Source of the DNA: Betaproteobacteria bacterium
GTDB taxonomy: Bacteria > Pseudomonadota > Gammaproteobacteria > Burkholderiales > SG8-41
Reading direction: 5' to 3'
NCBI GenBank assembly: GCA_025363575.1
Contig: JANYDM010000169.1
Span: 1 to 14,849, forward strand
DNA length: 14,849 bases
Positions 1 to 7,031 of this stretch are shown piece by piece. The position numbers and the translations under genes were made by a program. Each line of letters starts with the position of its first letter. The stretch's first letter is position 1. The notes beneath the pieces were generated by a model, which saw only the letters and a list, made by a program, of their open reading frames with translations, had not been told where the DNA came from and did no database searches.

Positions 1-1
1 G

Positions 2-601
2 AACGGCGAGCGGCTGATGCCCGGCAACGGTTATCCGATGCGGCTGCTGCTGCCCGGCTGGGAAGGCAACATGAACATCAAGTACCTGCGGCGCCTGAAG
101 CTCACCGACCAGCCCGCGATGACCTATTACGAATCGAAGATTTATTCGCAGCTGTTGCCGGGCGGCAAGTCGTACCAGTTTTATTTTCTGCAGGAAGTGA
201 AATCGTTCATCACGCACCCGTCATTCGGCATGGCGATGAAAGGCAACGGCTACTACGAGATTTCCGGCGTCGCGTATTCGGGCAACGGCCGCATCGCGCG
301 CGTCATGGTGTCGGCCGACGGCGGCAAAACCTGGGCGCAGGCCGCATTGCAGGAGCCGGTACTGTCGAAAGCATTCACGCGCTTTCGCGCGCCATGGCGG
401 TGGGACGGCGGGCCGGCGGTGCTGCAAAGCCGTGCGTGGGATGAAGCCGGCAACGCGCAGCCGCTGCGCGCCGAATTCGTGGCGAAGCGCGGCGAACTGC
501 CGGCGCCGGCGCCGATCCTCGCGTTTCCGAACCAGCACTACAACAGCCTCACGAGCTGGGCGATCGCCGCGAACGGGGAGGTGAGCCATGTTTACGCATA
601 A
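2..601 (+). CDS. soxC: SoxC-like sulfite/sulfur dehydrogenase, molybdenum subunit (3' part only)
   Basis: The gene runs in from the left edge; the in-frame codons begin at base 2 and about 199 C-terminal residues are present. The stretch GYPMRLLLPGWEGNMNIKYL is the typical end of the Moco-binding domain of SoxC/sulfite-oxidase-family proteins. It is followed by the C-terminal immunoglobulin-like dimerisation domain (KSFITHP, then SGNGRIARVMVSADGG). In the family this subunit carries the molybdopterin cofactor in the periplasm and oxidises sulfane sulfur or sulfite, passing electrons to a cytochrome c. The stop codon lies inside the next gene, a 14-base overlap, which suggests translational coupling with its cytochrome partner. 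The N-terminal Tat signal and the Moco-ligand cysteine lie outside the window. SorA-type sulfite dehydrogenase is the main alternative name. Confidence 0.88.
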   Translation, partial: NGERLMPGNGYPMRLLLPGWEGNMNIKYLRRLKLTDQPAMTYYESKIYSQLLPGGKSYQFYFLQEVKSFITHPSFGMAMKGNGYYEISGVAYSGNGRIARVMVSADGGKTWAQAALQEPVLSKAFTRFRAPWRWDGGPAVLQSRAWDEAGNAQPLRAEFVAKRGELPAPAPILAFPNQHYNSLTSWAIAANGEVSHVYA

Positions 602-1115
602 GCCCGTCGTCGCGCCGCTATTGTTGTTACTCATTGCCGGTGCGGCATGCGCCGAAGGCCCGAATCTCGGCAAGCGCTTGAGCGCGCAGGAGATCGCCGC
701 GTGGGACATCAGCATACTTCCCGACGGCGGCAACCTGCCGCCGGGCAGCGGGAACCCCGAGCAGGGCGCGCGCATTTACGCGCAAAAGTGCGTCGCGTGT
801 CACGGCGAAGCAGGTAAAGGCGGTATCGCCGCGGCGCTGGTCGGCGGCAAGCCGATCACAACCATCAGCGCGGCGCAGAAGACCATTGCGAATTTCTGGC
901 CGTATCCGACCACCGTATTCGATTTCATCCGGCGCGCGATGCCATGGCAGCAGCCGAAATCGTTGACCGACGATGAGACCTACGCGCTGACTGCTTACGT
1001 ATTAGCGCTGAACAAGCTGATCGCCGAAGACGCGACGATGAACGCGGAGACGTTGCCGAAAGTGAAGATGCCGAACCGCGACGGCTTCATCGTGCGTTTC
1101 CCCGAGAAGATGTAA
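588..1115 (+). CDS. soxD: Monohaem c-type cytochrome, SoxD/SorB-like partner of SoxC
   Basis: A 175-residue exported cytochrome. Residues 1-22 form a signal peptide with a leucine-rich core ending AACA. A single haem c site CVACH is at residues 68-72, and Met118 (RRAMPW) is the likely distal ligand. The sequence NPEQGARIYAQKC just before the haem site is typical of SoxD-type cytochromes. Its job is presumably to take electrons from the molybdenum subunit encoded just upstream. The start ATG overlaps the end of that gene by 14 bases, and GGGGAGG at about 575-581 serves as ribosome binding site. Paracoccus SoxD is a longer dihaem protein, so this is a short, one-haem form closer in size to SorB. 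No terminator follows: only 8 bases separate it from the convergent antiporter gene. Confidence 0.85.
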   Translation: MFTHKPVVAPLLLLLIAGAACAEGPNLGKRLSAQEIAAWDISILPDGGNLPPGSGNPEQGARIYAQKCVACHGEAGKGGIAAALVGGKPITTISAAQKTIANFWPYPTTVFDFIRRAMPWQQPKSLTDDETYALTAYVLALNKLIAEDATMNAETLPKVKMPNRDGFIVRFPEKM

Positions 1116-1123
1116 CGTCCGGG

Positions 1124-2212
1124 CTAGGGCACTATCGTCAGGAAGATATACGCCGCGAAAACGACGAGGTGGACGACGCCCTGCAGGATCGTCAGGCGAC
1201 CGGTCGCAAACGTCAGGATGCTGATTCCCAGCGTCAGCGCGAGCATCACGAGCTCGAACGGGCCGAGCCCGAGGCTCAACGGCAGCGCGAAAACGATCGA
1301 CACCGTTGCCACCACCGGGATCGTCAGGCCGATGCTGGCGAGCGCCGAGCCGAGCGCCAGATTGAACGAAGATTGCAGCCGGTCGGCCAGCGCCGCGCGC
1401 ATGGCGGCAAACCCTTCAGGCATCAGCACGAGCAGGGCAATCGCCACGCCGATTGCGCTTTTCGGCGCGCCCACGGTCGCGAGCAGATGCTCGATGCTGG
1501 GGCTTAGGACCTTGGCGAGGCCGACGACGGCGACGAGCGAAATCAGCAGCAGCACGCCGCTCGCGAGCGCGGCCTTGCCGGTGGGGGGGGCTGCGTGCTG
1601 TTCCCCGCCGGATTTGTCGGCCGGCAGAAAATAGTCGCGGTGGCGCACGGTCTGGATGAACACGAACGTGCCGTACAGGATCAACGAGGAGATGCCGGCG
1701 AATTCCAGCTGCGAGTTGGTGTAGTACGGGCCGGGCGCGCTGATCGTGAACGTCGGCAGCACGAGCGTCAGCGTCGCGAGCGCGGCGAGCACAGTCAATG
1801 CGGGGTTCGTGCCTTCGACCCGGAACTCGGGCGTACCGTGGCGGATCCCGCCCAGCAGGATCGCCAGCCCGATGATGCCGTTGCAGACGATCATGATTGC
1901 CGCGAATATCGTATCGCGCGCGATCAATTCCTGTCCGCTGCCGCCCGCCAGCATCAGCGAGACGATCAGCGCGACTTCGATCGTTGTCACCGCGAGCGCG
2001 AGAATCAGCGTGCCGAACGGCTCGCCCACGCGGTGCGCGACGACTTCCGCATGATGCACCGCAGTCAGCACGCTCGCGATCAATGCGGCGGCAAGCAGCG
2101 TGACGAGGCCCGCCCCACGCTCCGCCCCCGCGCCAAATGCGAGCAATGCGCACGCCGCGAGCGGCGCAGCTGCGTTCCATACCGTCGCGTGTCTGGATCC
2201 GGAAGCGCTCAT
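1124..2212 (-). CDS. chaA: ChaA-type calcium/proton antiporter
   Basis: A 362-residue, very hydrophobic membrane protein, about the length of E. coli ChaA (366). Two CaCA alpha-repeat regions are visible: FGTLILALAVTTIEVALIV (residues 66-84, acidic Glu79) and LLVLMPEGF...SSFNLALGSALASIGLTIP (about 261-299, acidic Glu266). They are separated by a charged cytoplasmic loop (about 189-213). Such proteins export Ca2+ (or Na+/K+) across the inner membrane in exchange for protons. The reading frame stays open well upstream, but the start is set at the ATG overlapping the stop of the upstream gene (ATGA), with AAGGTG before it at about 2216-2221. This makes it the second gene of a two-gene operon. 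An 8-base C run (G8 on the plus strand, 1583-1590) lies in the loop-coding part. Confidence 0.85.
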   Translation of the reverse strand: MSASGSRHATVWNAAAPLAACALLAFGAGAERGAGLVTLLAAALIASVLTAVHHAEVVAHRVGEPFGTLILALAVTTIEVALIVSLMLAGGSGQELIARDTIFAAIMIVCNGIIGLAILLGGIRHGTPEFRVEGTNPALTVLAALATLTLVLPTFTISAPGPYYTNSQLEFAGISSLILYGTFVFIQTVRHRDYFLPADKSGGEQHAAPPTGKAALASGVLLLISLVAVVGLAKVLSPSIEHLLATVGAPKSAIGVAIALLVLMPEGFAAMRAALADRLQSSFNLALGSALASIGLTIPVVATVSIVFALPLSLGLGPFELVMLALTLGISILTFATGRLTILQGVVHLVVFAAYIFLTIVP

Positions 2213-3549
2213 CCGTTCACCTTGTCCTTGTTCACCGCGCGTTTCTGCAGCGCCGCGTTGACGGCCCACATCGCGGCAACCATCACGATGAGCGCGATCA
2301 ACCAGCGCATTGCGCTGGCGAGCATCGCCGCATCGAACGCCGGCCACGGGAACTGTGAGAGGCGTTCCGCGCGCTCGGTCATCCAGTGCCAGCTGGTGTG
2401 ACCGATCAGCACCGACAGGATGATGATGCCGATGCGTTCGGGCACGACGCGCCGAATCAGGAATCCCAGCACCGGGACCATGATGGCGAGCACGAGCAGC
2501 TGGCCGAGTTCGACGCCCAGATTGAACGACAGCAGCGAGGTGAGCAGATGGTTGCCCGCGAACTGCAACTGCTCGCGCAGCGCGAACGAGAAGGCGAACC
2601 CGTGCACGAGGCCGAACGCGAAAGTGATCATCCAGCGCCGCTGCACGTTCGTGCCGACGACATTTTCGATCGCCATATAGACGATGGAAATCGCGATCAG
2701 CATTTCGATCAGCGGGGGAAACCAAAGTGCGTCGGGCCCGAGGTTGTAGGCCGATGCGATCAACGTGATCGAATGTGCGACGGTGAACGACGTGACGATC
2801 AGTACGAGCGCGCCGAAGCGCCGGAACGGAATCACCAGGCACAGCAGAAAGAGCAGGTGATCCATGCCTTCGAGGATGTGGAAGAAGCCGGATTCGACGA
2901 AGCGCAGCGCCGCCTGGTGCCAGCGCGGATCGAGCGCAACCAGGCCGGGGTCGCCGTGAAACTCGAACGCGCGCTCGGCGCCGCCCGGTGGCAGGAAGTA
3001 GAGCGCGACGGCAACGCGCAGGCCCAGGCGCTCGAGCCGCGGCTGGATCGAGAACGGGCCGGCGTCCGACTGGATCGGGTATTCGAACAGCACGTCGAGC
3101 AGTCCCTGGTTCCAGAAGAGCTCCATTTTCTCGGGCAGGCGCGGGCCGGCGAGGTGCGCGCGCGCATCCGCAAATGACGCAAATGATTTGTCCGACGGCA
3201 GCGACACGCGCGCATCGATGACGCGCGGATACGCGAGCTTCGTCGCGCCTTCATAGATGTCGATGTTGTCGGCAAGCCACAGGTTCGCCGCGTTGCGCAG
3301 CGCCGCGTCGGCGCGTGCAAGATCGAGGAAACCGGGGCCGCGTTTGGGGATGTCGACTTCGCGCATCGCGGTGAGCGGTACGCGCATCAGCAATTGCAGC
3401 GTGCGGCCTTCCGGCTTCACGAATGCCTGCACCCGCACATCACTTGGAATTTCGTGCGCCGCGCACGTCACCGCGCCGAGCAATGCGAGCGCGATGATCG
3501 CGCGCAACGCGCGGGCGCAATAGTCGCATATGACGGACGTGTGGATCAT
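2209..3549 (-). CDS. HupE/UreJ-family membrane protein with periplasmic N-terminal domain
   Basis: A 446-residue protein. Residues about 13-30 form a signal segment ending TCA-AHEIPSD. A soluble, probably periplasmic domain runs to about residue 215, followed by a polytopic C-terminal domain of about seven membrane segments. Family-like motifs are FFHILEGMDHLLFLL (222-236), TSFTVAHSITL (253-263), FGLVHGFAFSF (312-322) and FNLGVELGQ (342-350). The histidines and acidic residues in these helices resemble the metal-binding helices of HupE/UreJ nickel/cobalt permeases. This long form is the HupE/UreJ_2 type, whose substrate is not established. ATG 3549 was chosen because it places the signal segment at the N-terminus; the frame is open upstream to 3663, but that would run antisense through the neighbouring promoter. 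No strong Shine-Dalgarno is seen. It overlaps the antiporter gene by 4 bases. Confidence 0.78.
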   Translation of the reverse strand: MIHTSVICDYCARALRAIIALALLGAVTCAAHEIPSDVRVQAFVKPEGRTLQLLMRVPLTAMREVDIPKRGPGFLDLARADAALRNAANLWLADNIDIYEGATKLAYPRVIDARVSLPSDKSFASFADARAHLAGPRLPEKMELFWNQGLLDVLFEYPIQSDAGPFSIQPRLERLGLRVAVALYFLPPGGAERAFEFHGDPGLVALDPRWHQAALRFVESGFFHILEGMDHLLFLLCLVIPFRRFGALVLIVTSFTVAHSITLIASAYNLGPDALWFPPLIEMLIAISIVYMAIENVVGTNVQRRWMITFAFGLVHGFAFSFALREQLQFAGNHLLTSLLSFNLGVELGQLLVLAIMVPVLGFLIRRVVPERIGIIILSVLIGHTSWHWMTERAERLSQFPWPAFDAAMLASAMRWLIALIVMVAAMWAVNAALQKRAVNKDKVNG

Positions 3550-3583
3550 CGGTGTTGCACAGGGTAATGGGATTAGGCGGCGA

Positions 3584-3613
3584 CTGACAAGCAAAAAAGA
3601 GTGTGCGTATAAT
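3584..3613 (+). promoter_or_regulatory. Sigma70-type promoter of the NHL-repeat gene
   Basis: CTGACA (3584-3589) and a perfect TATAAT (3608-3613) are separated by 18 bases, a close match to the housekeeping consensus in otherwise GC-rich DNA. Transcription would start near 3620, giving a leader of about 60 bases before ATG 3680. The site lies between the divergent HupE-like and NHL genes. Confidence 0.62.
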
Positions 3614-3625
3614 GGCCTGACAATA

Positions 3626-3639
3626 CCGGTCCTAACCGG
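3626..3639. promoter_or_regulatory. Inverted repeat at the predicted transcript start (possible operator)
   Basis: CCGGT-CCTA-ACCGG is a perfect 5-base inverted repeat with a 4-base centre, about 12 bases downstream of the TATAAT box. ACCGG also recurs directly with a 10-base period (3625 and 3635). A regulator bound here would block initiation or early elongation. A small RNA hairpin is the alternative. The arms are short, so chance is possible. Confidence 0.3.
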
Positions 3640-3679
3640 ATTCGCATGCCGCTGGCTCGTCAACCGCAGGGAGGATTAC

Positions 3680-4873
3680 ATGCAAACCATCCGCTCGAAA
3701 CGCACTATCTATATAGGCGCGGCATTGTGCGCGCTCATCGTCGCGCTGGGCATAGGCCAGGCCGTGCTCGAGAACAAGGCCACCGCGCAGGGACGCACCG
3801 TGCAGGCGCCGATGTTCGAAGTCGATCCGCTGTGGCCGAAACCGCTGCCCAATCACTGGATAATGGGCTGGACCATCGGTTTGTGGGTCGATGAAAAAGA
3901 CAATGTCTGGGTCATCCATCGCGGCGCGGGGGGCTTGCACGACAACGAGAAGGGGCTGGAGTTAAATCCGCCGATTTCCGAGTGCTGCCGTACGGCACCG
4001 CCCATATTGGTATTCGACCAGGCGGGCAACCTATTGCGCTCGTGGGGCGGGCCGGGGCCGGGCTACGAGTGGCCCGAATCCAATCACGGCGTGCACGTCG
4101 ATTACAAAGGCAACGTCTGGATCGGCGGCAACGGCCAGAAAGACGCGCACATCCTGAAGTTCACGAACGACGGCAAGTTCCTGATGCAGGTCGGGCGTTC
4201 CGGCAAGAACGCCGGCAGCAACGATCTGGAAAACTTCTGGCGCGTCGCCAAGATCTGGGTCGACCCCAAGACCAATGAAGCCTACATCGCCGATGGTTAC
4301 GGCAACAAGCGCGTCGCAGTGCTCGACGCCGATACCGGCAAAATGAAACGCTACTGGGGCGCGTACGGCAACAAGCCCGACGATGCGAACCTCGGCAAGT
4401 ACGATCCCAGCGCGCCGCCCGCGCAGCAGTTCAGGAATCCTGTGCATTGCGTCGAGCGCTCGAACGACGGCCTCGTCTACGTGTGCGACCGGCAGGGCGA
4501 CCGCGTGCAGGTGTTCCAGCCGGACGGCAAGTTCGTGAAAGAGCAGTTCTATGCGAAGAACACGCTCGGCTCGGGCTCGGCGTGGGACGTCACGTTCTCG
4601 AAGGACCCGCAGCAGCGCTTCATGTTCTTGGCCGACGGCCAGAACGAGAAAGTGCGCATCATCCTGCGCGAGACGCTCGAGGAGATTTCGAATTTCGGCG
4701 ACGGCGGGCGCCAGCCCGGCCAGTTCTACGGCGTGCACAGCATCGCGACGGATTCGAAAGGCAATCTTTACACGACCGAAACTTACGAAGGCAAGCGCGT
4801 GCAGCGCTTTGTCTACAAGGGCGTAGGCCCGGTCGCCGCCGGCAGCCAGGGCGTATTGTGGCCGCGTAAATAA
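3680..4873 (+). CDS. Exported or membrane-anchored NHL-repeat beta-propeller protein
   Basis: A 397-residue protein. Residues 9-28 form a hydrophobic N-terminal segment after RSKR, either a signal peptide or an anchor. About six propeller repeats with the NHL pattern follow: VDEKDNVWVIHRG (70-82), VDYKGNVWIGGNG (140-152), VDPKTNEAYIADGYGNKRVAVLD (from 194), SNDGLVYVCDRQGDRVQVF (261-279), RFMFLADGQNEKVRII (from 313) and TDSKGNLYTTETYEGKRVQRF (from 358). It resembles bacterial relatives of the peptidyl-alpha-hydroxyglycine alpha-amidating lyase fold, but catalytic activity cannot be read from the sequence. A vicinal cysteine pair sits at 102-103. ATG 3680 has GGGAGG at 3669-3674; the frame is open upstream to 3530, but that part spans the promoter. 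The gene is transcribed alone, with its own promoter and a terminator directly after it. Confidence 0.85.
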   Translation: MQTIRSKRTIYIGAALCALIVALGIGQAVLENKATAQGRTVQAPMFEVDPLWPKPLPNHWIMGWTIGLWVDEKDNVWVIHRGAGGLHDNEKGLELNPPISECCRTAPPILVFDQAGNLLRSWGGPGPGYEWPESNHGVHVDYKGNVWIGGNGQKDAHILKFTNDGKFLMQVGRSGKNAGSNDLENFWRVAKIWVDPKTNEAYIADGYGNKRVAVLDADTGKMKRYWGAYGNKPDDANLGKYDPSAPPAQQFRNPVHCVERSNDGLVYVCDRQGDRVQVFQPDGKFVKEQFYAKNTLGSGSAWDVTFSKDPQQRFMFLADGQNEKVRIILRETLEEISNFGDGGRQPGQFYGVHSIATDSKGNLYTTETYEGKRVQRFVYKGVGPVAAGSQGVLWPRK

Positions 4874-4891
4874 TTCAAGCAATCAGCTCGC

Positions 4892-4930
4892 AGCGCCGCG
4901 GTTGATCTGAAGCCGCGGCGCTTCTTTTCC
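4892..4930 (+). terminator. Rho-independent terminator after the NHL-repeat gene
   Basis: A perfect 10-base stem (AGCGCCGCGG / CCGCGGCGCT, 4892-4901 and 4913-4922) closes an 11-base loop and is followed by the T-rich tract TCTTTTCC. It starts 19 bases after the NHL stop codon and ends 14 bases before the next start codon. It therefore separates the NHL gene from the hydrolase operon or attenuates read-through into it. Confidence 0.75.
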
Positions 4931-4944
4931 TACCGGGAGAAAAT

Positions 4945-6210
4945 ATGCACGTCCGCGCTTTAATATCCGTCTGCGTTGCGTTTGCTTTCGCTTGGCCGGC
5001 ACTCGCCGCAGATCCATTACCGCGCGCGAAACCCGAATCGGTCGGCATGTCGTCGGCGCGGCTCGCGCGCATCGGCCAGGTGCTGCGCGACGACATCGAC
5101 AAAGGCCGCATACCCGGCGCGGTCGTCGCCGTCGCGCGCAAGGGGAAGCTCGTCTATTACGAAGCGTTCGGCTACGCCGACAAGGATGCGGGCACGAAGA
5201 TGACCAAAGACGCGATTTTCAACATTGCGTCGATGACCAAGCCGATGGCCGCAGTCGGCGTGCTGACGCTGTACGAAGAGGGGCGCGTGCTGATCGACGA
5301 GCCGGTGTCGAAATATCTGCCGCAGCTCGCGAAGATGCGCGTCGCGGTGATGAACGCAGACAACACCGCGGTCATCGATACCGTGCCGGCGGCGCGGCAG
5401 ATGACGATACAGGACATCCTGCGCCACACGTCGGGCGTCATCTACGGCGGGCGCGGCAGTACGGCCGTGCATAAAATGTATCCGGCGAGTTCGAGCGACG
5501 GCGCGAAGATGTCGAGCAGCGAGTTTCTCGACAAGCTCGGCTCGCTGCCGCTCATGTACCAGCCGGGCACGGTCTGGGATTACGGCTTTTCGATCGATCT
5601 CGTCGGCCTCGTCGTCGAGCGCGTGTCCGGGCAGACGCTCGGCCAGTACCTGCAGCAGCGCTTGTTCAAGCCGCTAGGCATGGTCGATACGGGATTCAAC
5701 GTGCCGGCCGACAAGGCGAAGCGTTATGCGAAAGCGCTGGCAGTCGATCCCGACACCGGCCGGCCGCAAGCGACGATGGACCTGACCAAGCCGCTGGGTT
5801 TTGATTGCGGCGGCGGTTGCTCGGTATCGACCGCCGGCGACTATCTGCGTTTCGCGCAAATGCTGCTGAACCACGGCAAGCTCGGCAGCACGCGCATTCT
5901 CAGCCGCAAGACCGTCGAGTTCATGCTGTCGAACCAGCTGGGCCCGAACGTGAAAAACCTGATCGGTGCCGCGGATCCGACGCGCGCCGATTACGGCTTC
6001 GGGCTCGGCCTTGCCGTGAGGACCACGCCCGGCATCGTGCGCATGGAAGGCTCGGTCGGCGATTTCTCGTGGCCGGGTGCTTCCGGCACGAACTGGTGGG
6101 GAGACCCCAGGGAAGAGCTGGCGGTCGTATTCATGTCCGCTGCGCCCGGGCCGATACGCTGGCATTATCGCCAGTTGATCAACGTGCTCGTGAACGAGGC
6201 GCTCGACTGA
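4945..6210 (+). CDS. Exported serine hydrolase, beta-lactamase/esterase (class C-like) family
   Basis: A 421-residue protein with a signal peptide (residues 1-21, ending ALA-AD). The SxxK catalytic motif is Ser96-Met-Thr-Lys99. The second motif is Tyr213-Gly-Phe (WDYGFS), where class C beta-lactamases have Tyr-x-Asn. The region around 375-384 (SWPGASGTNW) takes the place of the KTG/HTG motif. This pattern fits EstB-like esterases and other serine hydrolases of the beta-lactamase superfamily better than true antibiotic-hydrolysing enzymes. The acyl-enzyme mechanism at Ser96 is known for the family; the substrate is unknown. GGGAGA at 4935-4940 precedes ATG 4945. It is the first gene of a four-gene same-strand cluster, 32 bases before the aldolase gene. 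No clear promoter was found between it and the preceding terminator. Confidence 0.88.
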   Translation: MHVRALISVCVAFAFAWPALAADPLPRAKPESVGMSSARLARIGQVLRDDIDKGRIPGAVVAVARKGKLVYYEAFGYADKDAGTKMTKDAIFNIASMTKPMAAVGVLTLYEEGRVLIDEPVSKYLPQLAKMRVAVMNADNTAVIDTVPAARQMTIQDILRHTSGVIYGGRGSTAVHKMYPASSSDGAKMSSSEFLDKLGSLPLMYQPGTVWDYGFSIDLVGLVVERVSGQTLGQYLQQRLFKPLGMVDTGFNVPADKAKRYAKALAVDPDTGRPQATMDLTKPLGFDCGGGCSVSTAGDYLRFAQMLLNHGKLGSTRILSRKTVEFMLSNQLGPNVKNLIGAADPTRADYGFGLGLAVRTTPGIVRMEGSVGDFSWPGASGTNWWGDPREELAVVFMSAAPGPIRWHYRQLINVLVNEALD

Positions 6211-6242
6211 CGGGCAGCGCTCGAAGAGCGTAAGGAGGCAAC

Positions 6243-7022
6243 ATGAGTTCCAACGTACGCAAGCTCGCCGGCTCGAACGTCAAAGCACGCGTCAGCCCGG
6301 AAGAATGGGAAACGCGCGTCGATCTCGCAGCGTGCTACCGGCTCGCCGCGCACTACCGCATGACCGATTTGATTTACACGCACATCTCGGCGCGGGTGCC
6401 GGGGCCCGAGCATCATTTCCTGATCAATGCATTCGGATTGCTCTGGGACGAGATCAGCGCGTCGACTCTGGTCAAGGTCACGCTCGGCGGCGAAGTTGTC
6501 CTTGATCCGACCGGCAACGGCATCAATCGCGCGGGCTACGTGATCCACAGTGCGGTGCACCGCGCACGCCCGGATCTCGCGTGCGTCATGCACACGCATA
6601 CATCCGCCGGCATTGCGGTGTCCGCGCAGGACGCCGGGCTGCTGCCGCTGTCGCAGCACGCGATGCGCTTTACCGACAGCATCGGCTATCACGATTACGA
6701 GGGACTCGCGCTCGAGTTGGACGAGCAGGCGCGCCTGACGCGCGATCTCGGCGCGCACAAGGTGATGATATTGCGCAACCACGGGCTGCTCGCGTGCGGC
6801 GAATCAGTGGCCGAAGCGTTCGACCTGATGTACTACCTCGAGCGCGCGTGCCAGAGCCAGATCAACGCGATGGCGGGTGGGGCGAAACTGCGCGTGCCGC
6901 CGGCGGGCGTGCCCGCAAAAGTCGCCGCCCAGTTCAAAAAACTGGCGTACAAGGAGAAGAAAACGGAGTGGAAGGCGCACTTACGCATGCTCGACAAAAC
7001 AGATCCAACCTATAAAGACTGA
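6243..7022 (+). CDS. Class II aldolase/adducin family protein
   Basis: A 259-residue cytoplasmic protein with no signal peptide. Zn-binding histidines typical of the fold are visible: His117 and His119 in VMHTHTSAG and His180 in ILRNHGLLACG. The motif FGLLWDEISASTLVKV (64-79) is the hallmark of the adducin-like branch. Members with known activity (fuculose-1-phosphate aldolase, ribulose-5-phosphate 4-epimerase) make or break C-C bonds next to a carbonyl; the adducin-like bacterial branch is mostly uncharacterised. AAGGAGG at 6232-6238 gives a strong ribosome binding site. It lies 32 bases after the serine hydrolase and 9 bases before the metallohydrolase gene, so co-transcription is very likely. 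It is the only one of the four operon products without an export signal. Confidence 0.88.
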   Translation: MSSNVRKLAGSNVKARVSPEEWETRVDLAACYRLAAHYRMTDLIYTHISARVPGPEHHFLINAFGLLWDEISASTLVKVTLGGEVVLDPTGNGINRAGYVIHSAVHRARPDLACVMHTHTSAGIAVSAQDAGLLPLSQHAMRFTDSIGYHDYEGLALELDEQARLTRDLGAHKVMILRNHGLLACGESVAEAFDLMYYLERACQSQINAMAGGAKLRVPPAGVPAKVAAQFKKLAYKEKKTEWKAHLRMLDKTDPTYKD

Positions 7023-7031
7023 GGAGACGGC

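Noticed and set aside
2213..2842. Extension of the ChaA reading frame to a 572-residue protein
   Set aside because: The extra N-terminal part lies antisense-frame within the well-supported HupE-like gene, is Arg/His-rich and has no membrane segments; the ATGA overlap start fits the family length.
1595..3177. Long plus-strand open frames (1595-2401, 2386-3177)
   Set aside because: Their products are Arg/Gln/His-rich with no fold-like pattern and are shadows of the two minus-strand membrane-protein genes in GC-rich DNA.
3613..3624. TGGCCTGACAAT, repeated with one mismatch at 10634-10645 in another promoter region
   Set aside because: A 12-mer with one mismatch is expected many times by chance in 15 kb, and its position relative to the -10 boxes differs between the two sites.
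4031..4882. Minus-strand open frame of 283 codons
   Set aside because: It lies entirely opposite the NHL-repeat gene, which has clear repeats, a ribosome binding site and a promoter.
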